A DNA stretch of 9,973 bases from Bacteroidales bacterium (lineage in GTDB: Bacteria; Bacteroidota; Bacteroidia; Bacteroidales; JALTDM01). Positions within the stretch are counted from its first letter, which is position 1. Each line of letters opens with the position of its first letter. The stretch covers positions 1 through 9,973 of the forward strand of contig JALTDM010000131.1 of assembly GCA_027074135.1 (NCBI GenBank). The letters are read 5' to 3'. Positions 1 to 6,783 of this stretch are shown here, in pieces. The notes under the pieces are model-generated. The model was not told the origin of the DNA and did no database searches. It worked only from the letters and a program-made list of their open reading frames with translations. Made by a program: the position numbers and the translations under genes.

Positions 1-1
1 C

Positions 2-91
2 ATATACATAGTTTCGTTTGTAATAGCCGTGTTCTCAATGGTGCTACTTGACCTTGAGTTCAGGAAAATAACCGAGATACACCTGCTATAA
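2..91 (+). CDS. C-terminal end of an unidentified membrane protein (5' partial)
   Basis: An open frame enters from the left edge and stops at TAA (89-91), leaving 29 residues. They form a strongly hydrophobic stretch (about residues 1-17, rich in V, I, F, L and M) followed by a short charged tail (LDLEFRKITEIHLL). This looks like a last transmembrane helix with a cytoplasmic tail. The family cannot be named from so little sequence. It lies on the archaeal-looking side of the junction, 39 nt upstream of the tRNA and on the same strand. It could be a chance open frame, since 90 bases without a stop is weak evidence; the hydrophobic pattern is the main support. Confidence 0.4.
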   Translation: MYIVSFVIAVFSMVLLDLEFRKITEIHLL

Positions 92-99
92 TCGATAGA

Positions 100-107
100 T
101 TTTTAAT
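100..107 (+). promoter_or_regulatory. Possible archaeal TATA box for the tRNA gene
   Basis: An A/T-only stretch (TTTTTAAT) is centred about 27 bases before the first base of the tRNA. That is where the archaeal box A lies relative to a start site just in front of a tRNA. It is the most A/T-rich stretch of this spacer. No clear BRE is visible, so this rests on position and composition only. Confidence 0.3.
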
Positions 108-130
108 CGAGTTATCTCTTGCTGTTCAAA

Positions 131-204
131 GGGGCCGTGGGGTAGCCTGGTGATCCTCCCGGCTTTGGGAGCCGGTGACCCGAGTTCAAATCTCGGCGGC
201 CCCA
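131..204 (+). tRNA. tRNA-Pro (anticodon TGG), archaeal type
   Basis: A full cloverleaf can be folded by eye. The acceptor stem pairs GGGGCCG (131-137) with CGGCCCC (197-203), with discriminator A204. The D loop carries GG at 149-150. The anticodon stem pairs CCGGC (159-163) with GCCGG (171-175) around loop TTTGGGA, so the anticodon is TGG at 166-168 (reads CCA, proline). The variable region is four bases. The T stem pairs CCGAG (180-184) with CTCGG (192-196) around loop TTCAAAT. The 3' CCA is not encoded (ACTT follows). The GC-rich GGGGCC acceptor, the missing CCA and the neighbouring archaeal-type JAMM gene point to an archaeal source. The assignment to proline is firm; the domain of origin is inferred. 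Confidence 0.95.
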
Positions 205-224
205 CTTCGTATTTTACAGCGGCA

Positions 225-595
225 CTAATCCACAACACGCACGGTTACCGGTTCTCCGGAACTGCTGTACGCTCTCCAGCTGTTCATAGTATAGGGGTAA
301 GCGATGATTATGTGAACCCTTCCCCTTTTCGAGAAGGATTCCAGGTCCTGCTCAGATGGATACGGATAAGGTGAAGGGTGGCTGTGCACGGTTCCAAGAA
401 CTCTCATCCCCATTGGCAGCATGTCCATGTGTATGATAGCACTGACGCCACCGCTGATGGAAGGAAGAAAAATGAGCTCGTCTATGTGGTTTTTTCTCTC
501 TTTGCTCTCACGAAGCATGGCTATGAACTCGTGGGGGTGACTTTCCCTTGCAGCGGCTATGGCTGTTTCCAGCACTTCCCTAGAAATCGTATAAC
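225..595 (-). other. Archaeal-type JAMM/MPN domain portion (5'-truncated gene)
   Basis: This is the part of the hybrid ORF that belongs with the tRNA side. It covers about 122 residues, close to the full length of the single-domain archaeal JAMM proteins, so probably only the start codon and a few residues are missing. It ends at TAG (225-227), 20 nt from the tRNA and converging on it. The zinc ligands and catalytic Glu listed for the hybrid ORF are all intact, so the enzyme in its source genome would be expected to be active. The exact upper boundary is uncertain by about 15 bases. Confidence 0.7.
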
Positions 596-1088
596 TTGCT
601 TTAACCTTTTTTATTTTTTTACTGAAAACTTTGACAACTGAGTTATCCGAAAGGTTTAATTCCAATTTATTAATTACTTTATCCGGTAACATTAATTCAA
701 TAATTGAATTATTTGAACCTTGTATAAATTGTATGGAATCACCGGGTTCTCCTTTTATTACAGAATTGTTCTTACCATAAATTTCTTGTACGGTATTTGT
801 TTTTACACTGAGAATTGCAGAACCTTTCCCATATAAGGAAAGGCATCCTGAAGAGTAGAACATTTCTATCTCAGGTGTTACTTCAACATAGTTGCTATCT
901 CCCTGTATGAGGGTAACTTGGACATTGTCTTCAGCTGAAATGCAGCCTATATAGTTGAGTTTATGTTTTGTAATTCCAATTTTGTCAAAATCATTTTGAA
1001 TGTTTAAAACCTCAATAGCCGTAATAACAAAAACATAAATTACAGCACCTAACAAAATTATGTTTGATTTCTTAAATTTTCTTTTCAT
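225..1088 (-). CDS. Hybrid ORF: GIN-like membrane-anchored protein fused in frame to an archaeal-type JAMM/MPN metalloprotease
   Basis: This 287-residue frame has two unrelated halves. Residues 1-165 begin with a basic stretch and one membrane helix (about 9-27). A beta-rich part with repeated N-N/D-N-S-(V/I) turns follows (GKNNSV, GSNNSI, SDNSVV), resembling the GIN/DUF2807 putative adhesin domain often encoded beside Bacteroidota ABC and GntR genes. Residues from about 166 onward match a small archaeal Mov34/MPN/PAD-1 protein. The complete JAMM zinc motif is present: Glu187, His235-Ser-His237-Pro, Ser245 and Asp248 in the spacing HSHP-x6-SxxD. Archaeal single-domain JAMM enzymes include desampylases that remove ubiquitin-like SAMP proteins; that role here is only a family-based inference. 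Base composition changes at the same point. The start ATG overlaps the upstream GntR stop by 4 nt. I think the GIN gene is truncated at its 3' end and the JAMM gene lacks only its first residues, the frame being preserved by chance at a contig mis-join. Confidence 0.8.
   Translation of the reverse strand: MKRKFKKSNIILLGAVIYVFVITAIEVLNIQNDFDKIGITKHKLNYIGCISAEDNVQVTLIQGDSNYVEVTPEIEMFYSSGCLSLYGKGSAILSVKTNTVQEIYGKNNSVIKGEPGDSIQFIQGSNNSIIELMLPDKVINKLELNLSDNSVVKVFSKKIKKVKASYTISREVLETAIAAARESHPHEFIAMLRESKERKNHIDELIFLPSISGGVSAIIHMDMLPMGMRVLGTVHSHPSPYPYPSEQDLESFSKRGRVHIIIAYPYTMNSWRAYSSSGEPVTVRVVD
583..606. other. Probable chimeric junction between archaeal and Bacteroidota DNA
   Basis: Three changes coincide here. 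The protein family in the minus-strand frame switches from a beta-rich GIN-like repeat to a JAMM domain. Composition switches from GC-balanced to AT-rich. The flanking genes switch from archaeal-looking (tRNA-Pro) to Bacteroidota-looking. No inverted repeat, direct repeat, integrase or transposase that could explain insertion is visible nearby. The boundary is placed where the Bacteroidota-style A-rich coding (IKKVKAS) gives way to the JAMM helix (ISREVLETA). Confidence 0.7.
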
Positions 1089-1462
1089 TGCACTGAAGTT
1101 TTTGATTGTTTATACTCATTATACAATTTTTCTAATTCTTTACAGCTGATGTTCAGATTTATAATAGTATTGAAAAATAATGGTAAGTCCTGCTCAATAA
1201 ATTCTGTTTTCTTTATTTCCATTGTTTTATCAAATGCTTCATCCGAAACAAAATAGCCTATTCCCCTCTTATTGTATATAATACCGAGGTTTTGCAAATA
1301 ACTATATGCTCTCATTGCTGTATTAGGTGTTACTTCGGCTTCTAATGCCAATTCTCTTACCGACATAATTTTATCTCCGGAACTTAACTGTCTTTGTAAG
1401 ATTTTTTCAAAAAAATAGTCGACAAGTTGTAAGTATATAGGTTTTTTATCGTGAAATTTCAT
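1085..1462 (-). CDS. YtrA-family GntR transcriptional regulator
   Basis: Predicted repressor of 125 residues, the short size typical of the YtrA branch of GntR regulators, which have a winged helix-turn-helix and only a small C-terminal helical tail instead of a large ligand domain. The opening KPIYLQLVDYF, the SGDKIMSVRELA segment, the recognition helix TPNTAMRAYSYLQ and the wing GIIYNKRGIGYFV (about residues 7-72) are hallmarks. I prefer ATG at 1460-1462 (MKFHDKKPIYLQ), which matches usual family starts. A GTG at 1466-1468 overlapping the permease stop would add two residues. The gene sits inside the ABC operon, as YtrA-type regulators commonly do, and probably represses it through the AGTGT/ACACT inverted repeat upstream of the ATPase gene. 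The inducer cannot be read from sequence; relatives respond to cell-envelope antibiotics in some Firmicutes. Confidence 0.88.
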   Translation of the reverse strand: MKFHDKKPIYLQLVDYFFEKILQRQLSSGDKIMSVRELALEAEVTPNTAMRAYSYLQNLGIIYNKRGIGYFVSDEAFDKTMEIKKTEFIEQDLPLFFNTIINLNISCKELEKLYNEYKQSKTSVQ

Positions 1463-1464
1463 AA

Positions 1465-2193
1465 TCACACTTCTTTTTCTTTTAGTTTAAAATATGCAAT
1501 TATCCAAGATATCGGTATTAACAAATAAAATAACCAAGAGTCAAAAATATTTTTATTGTAACTCATTGCAATAGGTAATGATGTTGAATGCATTTGGTCA
1601 AAAGTTATCTTTGTCATAAGGAACAGAACAAACAATCCTAAAATAACTAATACCGTAAAAATTAAAGTCATTGTTTTGATAAGAGGACTTTTGGTAAATG
1701 TTATACTTCCTATTATGAATAATGATTGCCAAAACCATAATTTTAAAATAGATTGCAAAAAGTTTTGATCCATGAATATGTTAAAAAATGGTGTTTCCAG
1801 ATTAAGAATAAGTCTCCATAATGCTATAAGTACCCAGAATAAATAAAAAGCAACAATGTAAAAAATTATAAATCCAACAGAAACTAGTAAAAGTTGAGAT
1901 TTTAATTTTTCAAAAGTTGATGCGGGTAATGTTAAATACATCATAGAAGTTTCTTTTTTTCTGAAATCTGAAAAAGCTGTTCCCGCAACTATAATTCCTG
2001 AAATATAGAGGCCGGCATAATAAAATCCGGATAAATTAATATGTGGAGTAATACCGGAAATAAAAATGGAAATTAAAAACATTACTCCAACCGTAGCACC
2101 TAATGTGATAAGTAACCCTTTTTTCATGCTGTGAAATTCTCTCTTCATTAAAAGCTTAAAACGCTTTATACAGAAAAAATCATTTGTTTTCAT
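1465..2193 (-). CDS. ABC transporter membrane permease (ABC-2-like)
   Basis: A 242-residue integral membrane protein with about six hydrophobic segments (near residues 27-47, 56-74, 102-130, 148-165, 172-194 and 219-235). A basic cytoplasmic N-terminus precedes the first. The stretch FRKKETSMMYLTLPAS (77-92), a cytoplasmic loop following helix 2, resembles a motif I associate with Bacteroidota ABC-2 type permeases found with YtrA-type regulators. It starts 2 nt after the ATPase stop and ends next to the GntR start, so it is almost certainly cotranscribed and its protein is the membrane partner of that ATPase. There is no periplasmic binding protein gene, which favours an exporter or a lipid/peptide-sensing complex over an importer. 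The substrate is unknown. Confidence 0.8.
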   Translation of the reverse strand: MKTNDFFCIKRFKLLMKREFHSMKKGLLITLGATVGVMFLISIFISGITPHINLSGFYYAGLYISGIIVAGTAFSDFRKKETSMMYLTLPASTFEKLKSQLLLVSVGFIIFYIVAFYLFWVLIALWRLILNLETPFFNIFMDQNFLQSILKLWFWQSLFIIGSITFTKSPLIKTMTLIFTVLVILGLFVLFLMTKITFDQMHSTSLPIAMSYNKNIFDSWLFYLLIPISWIIAYFKLKEKEV

Positions 2194-2195
2194 AC

Positions 2196-3011
2196 CTAAG
2201 AATTTTGTTTGATTATTGCATTAAAATATAATTCTATGTCTATAGCAGACGGATTTTTGTCGACATTTATAGTCATAATCTTGTGTCCGCCTAAACTTTT
2301 TTCCGAATACAATACTCCGGTTTCTGGCAATTTTTCTACAAACCTAAAAGAGTATTTGAGTGAAATATCTTCAGTTTTCTCATCTGAAATTATGTTTCCA
2401 TTATCTATAATTGTTATTCGGTCAATTATGCGTTCTACATCTTTTACCTGATGTGTTGAAATTATGAATGTGCGATTAGTATTCATTGCTTCTATACACA
2501 ATTTGCGGAATATTGATTTTGATGGTATATCTAATCCATTTGTTGGTTCGTCTAGAATTAAAATTTCTGTGCCGGATGCAAAAGCAAATGAAATCAAAAC
2601 TTTTTTCTTTTGACCATAAGACAAATTATTCAAATTATAATGCTTCAAGTCCGCAAGTTCAAATTCCTCAAGGTATTTATTAAAAGCGGAGTGGTTAAAA
2701 TTTGCATAAAACGGAGCATAGATTTTTTCATAATTGTTTATCGTTATTGATGGTAAACTAAATTCTTCAGGTATCATAATAAATTTTGATAAAAAAGAAG
2801 GGTAGCGTTTTGCCGGTTCAAAACCATCCACAGATATAAATCCTCCGTCAGGATAAAGTAGTCCCGAGAGTATTTTCATTAGTGTGGTTTTGCCGGCACC
2901 ATTTTTACCTAGTAATCCATAAACGAAACCATTTTCTATTTCCCAAGATAAATCCTTAAAAAGTTTTTTTGTCTTGGAATAAGAAAAATTAATATTTTTA
3001 AGTGTTATCAT
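2196..3011 (-). CDS. ABC transporter ATP-binding protein
   Basis: ATP-hydrolysing subunit of the transporter, 271 residues from ATG at 3009-3011. It has Walker A GKNGAGKT (35-42), signature LSYGQ (130-134), Walker B LILDEP (151-156) with the catalytic Glu, a D-loop (GLD), and the H-loop histidine in STHQ (187). Two positions differ from the common consensus: the signature is LSYGQ rather than LSGGQ, and the Q-loop region reads MIPEEF with Glu where Gln is usual. The last 50 or so residues are an extra C-terminal part of unknown role. An upstream in-frame TTG at 3044 is rejected as a start because it lies inside the -7 promoter box. This is the first gene of the ATPase-permease-GntR-GIN operon. 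Sequence resembles antibiotic or bacteriocin exporter ATPases, but the substrate cannot be told. Confidence 0.9.
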   Translation of the reverse strand: MITLKNINFSYSKTKKLFKDLSWEIENGFVYGLLGKNGAGKTTLMKILSGLLYPDGGFISVDGFEPAKRYPSFLSKFIMIPEEFSLPSITINNYEKIYAPFYANFNHSAFNKYLEEFELADLKHYNLNNLSYGQKKKVLISFAFASGTEILILDEPTNGLDIPSKSIFRKLCIEAMNTNRTFIISTHQVKDVERIIDRITIIDNGNIISDEKTEDISLKYSFRFVEKLPETGVLYSEKSLGGHKIMTINVDKNPSAIDIELYFNAIIKQNS

Positions 3012-3016
3012 AATAT

Positions 3017-3040
3017 AGTGTGTTAGGTTAGTAGTACACT
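3017..3040. promoter_or_regulatory. Inverted repeat, probable GntR (YtrA-type) operator
   Basis: AGTGT (3017-3021) and ACACT (3036-3040) form perfect 5-bp inverted arms with a further matching TA/TA pair inside (3024-3025 with 3032-3033). The repeat lies between the -7 box and the ATPase start codon and covers the expected transcription start, the right place for a repressor. It resembles the AGTGTA-spacer-AACACT operator described for Bacillus YtrA, although the arm spacing here is about one base shorter. The encoded YtrA-type regulator is the obvious candidate to bind it. Confidence 0.6.
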
Positions 3041-3041
3041 G

Positions 3042-3070
3042 CAAATGTAAGACAAATATTTTAATGCAAA
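3042..3070 (-). promoter_or_regulatory. Bacteroidota-type promoter of the ABC/GntR operon
   Basis: On the minus strand TACATTTG (3042-3049) matches the Bacteroidota -7 consensus TAnnTTTG in every fixed position. TTTG (3067-3070) lies 17 nt upstream, acceptable for the -33 TTG box. The predicted start is near 3035-3037, giving a leader of about 25 nt before the ATG at 3011 and placing the start inside the AGTGT/ACACT repeat. Confidence 0.65.
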
Positions 3071-3313
3071 ATAATTTTTTTTATTTTTTCATTGGTCTGA
3101 TTTAATTTTAGAAAAAGTGCTTTGTTAATCTAATTAGTAATAGGGGAGTGGTAATGAAAACAACATAAACTAAGTTCATAGAGGCTCTAATGTTTTCATG
3201 TGAATATTAAATTAGGGTTGTTTATTGCTTATAAAAAGTGTGTTAGTTTTTTTTGTAGTTAAAAGAATATAAAATTTAATTACTATATTGTTGAAAAAGT
3301 TAAAAAATGAAAC
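3071..3313. other. AT-rich divergent intergenic region, no gene seen
   Basis: This stretch separates two divergent transcription units. It is A/T-rich with homopolymer runs and stop codons in all frames. I find no tRNA-like fold, no strong hairpin with a T-tract, no repeat array and no credible small ORF. The only readable signals are the promoter boxes at either end, annotated separately. Confidence 0.6.
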
Positions 3314-3329
3314 TTTTTTTGTACTTTTA
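3314..3329 (+). promoter_or_regulatory. Probable -7 region of the secreted-protein gene promoter
   Basis: TACTTTTA (3322-3329) fits the Bacteroidota TAnnTTTG box except for the last base, 27-34 nt before the start codon. The overlapping TTTTTTTG (3314-3321) is a second candidate and has TTG (3291-3293) 20 nt upstream, a good -33 distance. I cannot decide between them. The leader down to the ATG is A-rich (AAATTAAAATTATAAAA) with no Shine-Dalgarno motif, as usual in Bacteroidota. Confidence 0.4.
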
Positions 3330-3355
3330 CAGTCTAACAAATTAAAATTATAAAA

Positions 3356-6300
3356 ATGAAAAAAGTTTTCTTCTTTACCATTATATCTATTTTTATGTTA
3401 TCCGCGTTTTCGCAACCGTGGTTAAAATATTTACCGAAAAATAAACGTTCAAATCCATCTTTTTTTGATCAAAAACAAGCTTTTGAAAAATATTGGAGTC
3501 AATATAAAGTTGAAAATGGTTTTTATGTAGATAAAAACGGGGAAAGGAAAAAGGCTTATGGGTTTAAACAATTTAAACGTTGGGAATGGTTTATGGAACC
3601 TAGAGTTAACAAAAATGGATATTTGCCCGTAAAAATTTATGCGAATGAATTACAAAAAGTTCAAGAAACAAAAACAAGTACCGGGAATTGGCAAAGTTTG
3701 GGACCTGTAGCAACTCCTATGGAAATAGGCACACAAGATATAAGAGGAATTGGTAGAATAAACCAGATTGCTTTTGATCCGGATAATGAAAATATTATTT
3801 ATATAGCAGCACCAGATGGCGGTGTTTGGAAAACGGTTGACGGGGGTAATAATTGGCAACCTATTACCGATGATTTTGCATCTCTTGGAGTTAGTGATAT
3901 TGCAATAAGTAAACAAAATCCTAATATAATTTATATTGCAACCGGTGATAGAGATGGGCATTCCGCATATGCTATCGGGGTATATAAAAGTCTTGATGGT
4001 GGACAAACTTGGAATGTAACATCATTAAGTTATTCTTTGGCTGACAATGTTAAATTAAGTAGGATTTTGGTTGACCCGCAAGATTATAACAAAGTTATAG
4101 TTGGTGGCAGTAATGGTATTTTTGTTTCTACCGACGGGGGTAGTTCTTGGACTAATACAGATGTAAACTATATAAAGGATATGGTTTTTGCACCTGAACA
4201 TTCTAATATAATATATGCTACAACATATTCGCCTTATGATGGGAATGCAAAAATTCTAAAATCGGTTAATGGTGGAATTTCTTTTACAGATATTTCTCCA
4301 GACATATCTGGTGTTGCTCGAATTGCATTGGGTGTAACTCCTGATGATACAAGTGTTGTGTATGCTTTTGCTTCAAATTCCGATGATTACGGATTTCATT
4401 CATTATACAAAAGCTATGATCAAGGTAATACTTGGACTTTACTTCAAGACCACTCAACCAGCCCCAATTATTTGGATTGGTCTGATGGGACAGGTTCCGG
4501 TGGTCAAGGTTGGTATGATTTGACTATTGCCGTTGATCCTAATGATGAGGATCATATTTTTATTGGAGGTATTAACATTTGGGAAAGTACAGATGGTGGT
4601 ACTTCTTTTATCCAAAGTTCGTTATGGTATCATGGTGGAAATGAGCAATATGTTCATGCAGATCAGCATCATTTGGCATTTAATACTGCAAATGGAATAC
4701 TATATTCTGCAAATGATGGCGGGCTCTATAAGTATGTAAACGGAACTTGGACAAATATCAGTGACGGAATTGTGGTTTCCCAAATTTACAGACTCGGAAC
4801 TTCTCAAACAACAAATGATTTAGTTATAATGGGATTACAAGATAACGGGACAATGTTGAGAAATAATGGTACTTATTCTGCAGTTATAGGAGGTGATGGA
4901 ATGGAGGCTGCTATAAATCCTGATAATAATAATATTATGTATGGTGAATATTATTACGGGAGCATTCAAAAATCAACTAACGGAGGGTATAGTTTTTATG
5001 ATATTTCACCTGCAAGTGACGGAGCATGGGTTACCCCATATATATTGGACCCGAATAATTCGGATATTATGTACATTGGTTACACCGAAATGTATAAATC
5101 TACCGATGGTGGTGAAAATTGGACTCAAATAACAAACAGTGAGACAAATGGTGAGAAAATAAACGATATTGCAATTGCACCTTCTAATTCATATTACATT
5201 TATTTTTCAAGTGGAACAGACCTTTATGGCTCTACTGATGGAGGAAACAGTTGGCAACATCTGTATTCTTTTGGTGATTACATAACAGATATAGCAGTGG
5301 CTTACAACAATCCGAATAAAGTTTTTGTGACGCTTTCAGGTTTTACTGACGGGGATAAAGTTTATTATTCTACGGATGGAGGTAGTAGTTGGACAAATAT
5401 TTCAACCGGCTTACCTAATGTTCCTGCCAATACTATAGTTTATCAATCAGGTACAAATGATTTGATTTATGTGGGTACTGATTTGGGAGTATTTGTTCGC
5501 AACGGTATTTCTTCTAACTGGCAAATGTTTAATAATGGGATGCCTTTTGTAGTTATTGATGAGTTGGAAATAAATTATTCGACAAACAAAATTTATGCTG
5601 CGACTTTTGGTCGCGGGCTGTGGTATTCTGATTTATATTCCGATAATTCCTCTACTTTGAATGCCGAATTTTCTTTTTATGTTTCTAACAATTGTGCAGG
5701 AGAAGTGCAATTCTACGATAATTCTACAGGTTCACCAACATCTTGGCACTGGGACTTCGGGGACGGCAGTACTTCTAGTGTCCAAAATCCGATACACTAT
5801 TATTCTTCAATAGGAGATTATGATGTAACTCTCACTGTTCAAGATGATAACGGAACATCTTCGGTTACTCACACAGTTTCAATTGTTCAAAGCCAGGTTA
5901 GTGCTGATTTTTCTTCAACTGATAATGTTAATTGCTCAGCGCCATTAACTGTAGATTTTAATAATTTAAGTGCAAATGCATCGTCATATATTTGGGATTT
6001 TGGTGACGGCAATGTTTCTACCGATGAAAATCCCTCACATACTTACAACAATCCTGGGTTATATGATGTAAAATTAATTGCATTGTCAGATGTTTGTGGA
6101 AGTGATTCTATAGTAAAACATTCTTTTGTTCAGATAACCGATACTTCAGTAATAACAGCTATTTTCCCTACAACTGCAACAGATGTTTACCATTGTTGTC
6201 GAGGTATGCTTTATGATAACGGATATAATGGGCAGTATTCCAACGATATAACTTCTTATGTAGTTATAAATATTCCTGGGGCAAATTATATTATGCTTCA

Positions 6301-6769
6301 CTTTTATTTTATTGATTTAGAACTTAATTATGATTCTTTATTTGTATATCAAGGAGCAAACAGTAGTGCACAGTTAATCGGTGCATATACCGGTAATACT
6401 CTACCAAACGGTACAGGAGATATACAAGTGCCGGGAGAAACTGTTATGTTTAAGTTCAAAAGTGATCAGTATGTAACGGGAGATGGATTTAAAATGTCTT
6501 GGAATTGTGATAACTACCCACAGTTAACTGACGAAAATAAATATATAAGTCCTATTGTTTTTCCAAATCCGTCAAACGGAGTTTTTACAGTTCATTACGG
6601 TAAATTACCTTATGATTTGAAAATTACTACGGTGGACGGGAAAATAATAAAAGAATATAAATCAGTAGTAAATTCCGATTTTCGTGTAAAAGGGTTAAAA
6701 AAAGGTATTTATCTGATTAATATTACGAATCAAAACAATGTTGTTCAGACAAAAATTGTAATTTTGTAG
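3356..6769 (+). CDS. Large secreted BNR-propeller/PKD/CUB protein with type IX secretion sorting domain
   Basis: A 1137-residue exported protein. Residues 1-19 form a Sec signal peptide (MKK, hydrophobic core, likely cleavage near AFS/QP). A linker to about 108 is followed by a long beta-propeller region (about 110-760) with some ten BNR/Asp-box motifs of the S-x-D-x-G-x-x-W type, for example at 159, 211, 257, 352, 410, 581, 625 and 671, as in sortilin/VPS10 and GH74-like proteins. Two PKD domains follow (about 768-845 and 848-927), each with the WDFGDG core. Next is a CUB-like domain (about 940-1052) with CCRGMLYDNG and LELNYDSLFVYQG, then a T9SS type A C-terminal sorting domain (about 1063-1137; FPNPSNGVF and KGIYLINI motifs). 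It should cross the outer membrane through the Por system and be released or anchored on the surface. No catalytic site can be assigned; binding of glycans or proteins is plausible. There are 14 nt and no terminator before the next gene. Confidence 0.93.
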   Translation: MKKVFFFTIISIFMLSAFSQPWLKYLPKNKRSNPSFFDQKQAFEKYWSQYKVENGFYVDKNGERKKAYGFKQFKRWEWFMEPRVNKNGYLPVKIYANELQKVQETKTSTGNWQSLGPVATPMEIGTQDIRGIGRINQIAFDPDNENIIYIAAPDGGVWKTVDGGNNWQPITDDFASLGVSDIAISKQNPNIIYIATGDRDGHSAYAIGVYKSLDGGQTWNVTSLSYSLADNVKLSRILVDPQDYNKVIVGGSNGIFVSTDGGSSWTNTDVNYIKDMVFAPEHSNIIYATTYSPYDGNAKILKSVNGGISFTDISPDISGVARIALGVTPDDTSVVYAFASNSDDYGFHSLYKSYDQGNTWTLLQDHSTSPNYLDWSDGTGSGGQGWYDLTIAVDPNDEDHIFIGGINIWESTDGGTSFIQSSLWYHGGNEQYVHADQHHLAFNTANGILYSANDGGLYKYVNGTWTNISDGIVVSQIYRLGTSQTTNDLVIMGLQDNGTMLRNNGTYSAVIGGDGMEAAINPDNNNIMYGEYYYGSIQKSTNGGYSFYDISPASDGAWVTPYILDPNNSDIMYIGYTEMYKSTDGGENWTQITNSETNGEKINDIAIAPSNSYYIYFSSGTDLYGSTDGGNSWQHLYSFGDYITDIAVAYNNPNKVFVTLSGFTDGDKVYYSTDGGSSWTNISTGLPNVPANTIVYQSGTNDLIYVGTDLGVFVRNGISSNWQMFNNGMPFVVIDELEINYSTNKIYAATFGRGLWYSDLYSDNSSTLNAEFSFYVSNNCAGEVQFYDNSTGSPTSWHWDFGDGSTSSVQNPIHYYSSIGDYDVTLTVQDDNGTSSVTHTVSIVQSQVSADFSSTDNVNCSAPLTVDFNNLSANASSYIWDFGDGNVSTDENPSHTYNNPGLYDVKLIALSDVCGSDSIVKHSFVQITDTSVITAIFPTTATDVYHCCRGMLYDNGYNGQYSNDITSYVVINIPGANYIMLHFYFIDLELNYDSLFVYQGANSSAQLIGAYTGNTLPNGTGDIQVPGETVMFKFKSDQYVTGDGFKMSWNCDNYPQLTDENKYISPIVFPNPSNGVFTVHYGKLPYDLKITTVDGKIIKEYKSVVNSDFRVKGLKKGIYLINITNQNNVVQTKIVIL

Positions 6770-6783
6770 CCAAATGGCTATAA

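Noticed and set aside
1..600. Mobile element or genomic island integrated at the tRNA-Pro
   Set aside because: No integrase, no direct repeat of the tRNA 3' end at the junction and no terminal inverted repeats were seen. The junction is inside a coding frame, not at the tRNA.
150..641. Plus-strand open frames of 74 and 87 codons across the tRNA and opposite the JAMM domain
   Set aside because: One begins inside the tRNA. Both lie antisense to the JAMM coding region and have no recognisable protein character.
3012..3044. N-terminal extension of the ABC ATPase to a TTG at 3044
   Set aside because: The TTG lies inside the -7 promoter box and the added residues match nothing in ABC proteins. 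ATG at 3011 gives the usual MITLKNINF start.
3071..3313. Possible small RNA or small ORF in the divergent gap
   Set aside because: No stable fold, terminator or conserved-looking frame can be supported by reading. Only short chance frames such as the one at 3154 occur.
3650..4006. 118-codon minus-strand frame opposite the propeller region
   Set aside because: It is antisense to a strongly supported secreted-protein gene, and its translation has low-complexity, non-protein-like composition.
3350..6770. Tandem DNA repeat or CRISPR-like periodicity suggested by recurring GATGGTGG and ACTTGG words
   Set aside because: The spacing is irregular and the repeats are explained by the BNR/Asp-box protein motifs (S-x-DGG-x-x-W) in one reading frame.
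6767..6780. Perfect small inverted repeat TAGCC-AAAT-GGCTA spanning the stop codon of the secreted-protein gene
   Set aside because: The stem is 5-6 bp with no following T-tract and the next gene starts 4 nt later. Not a credible intrinsic terminator.
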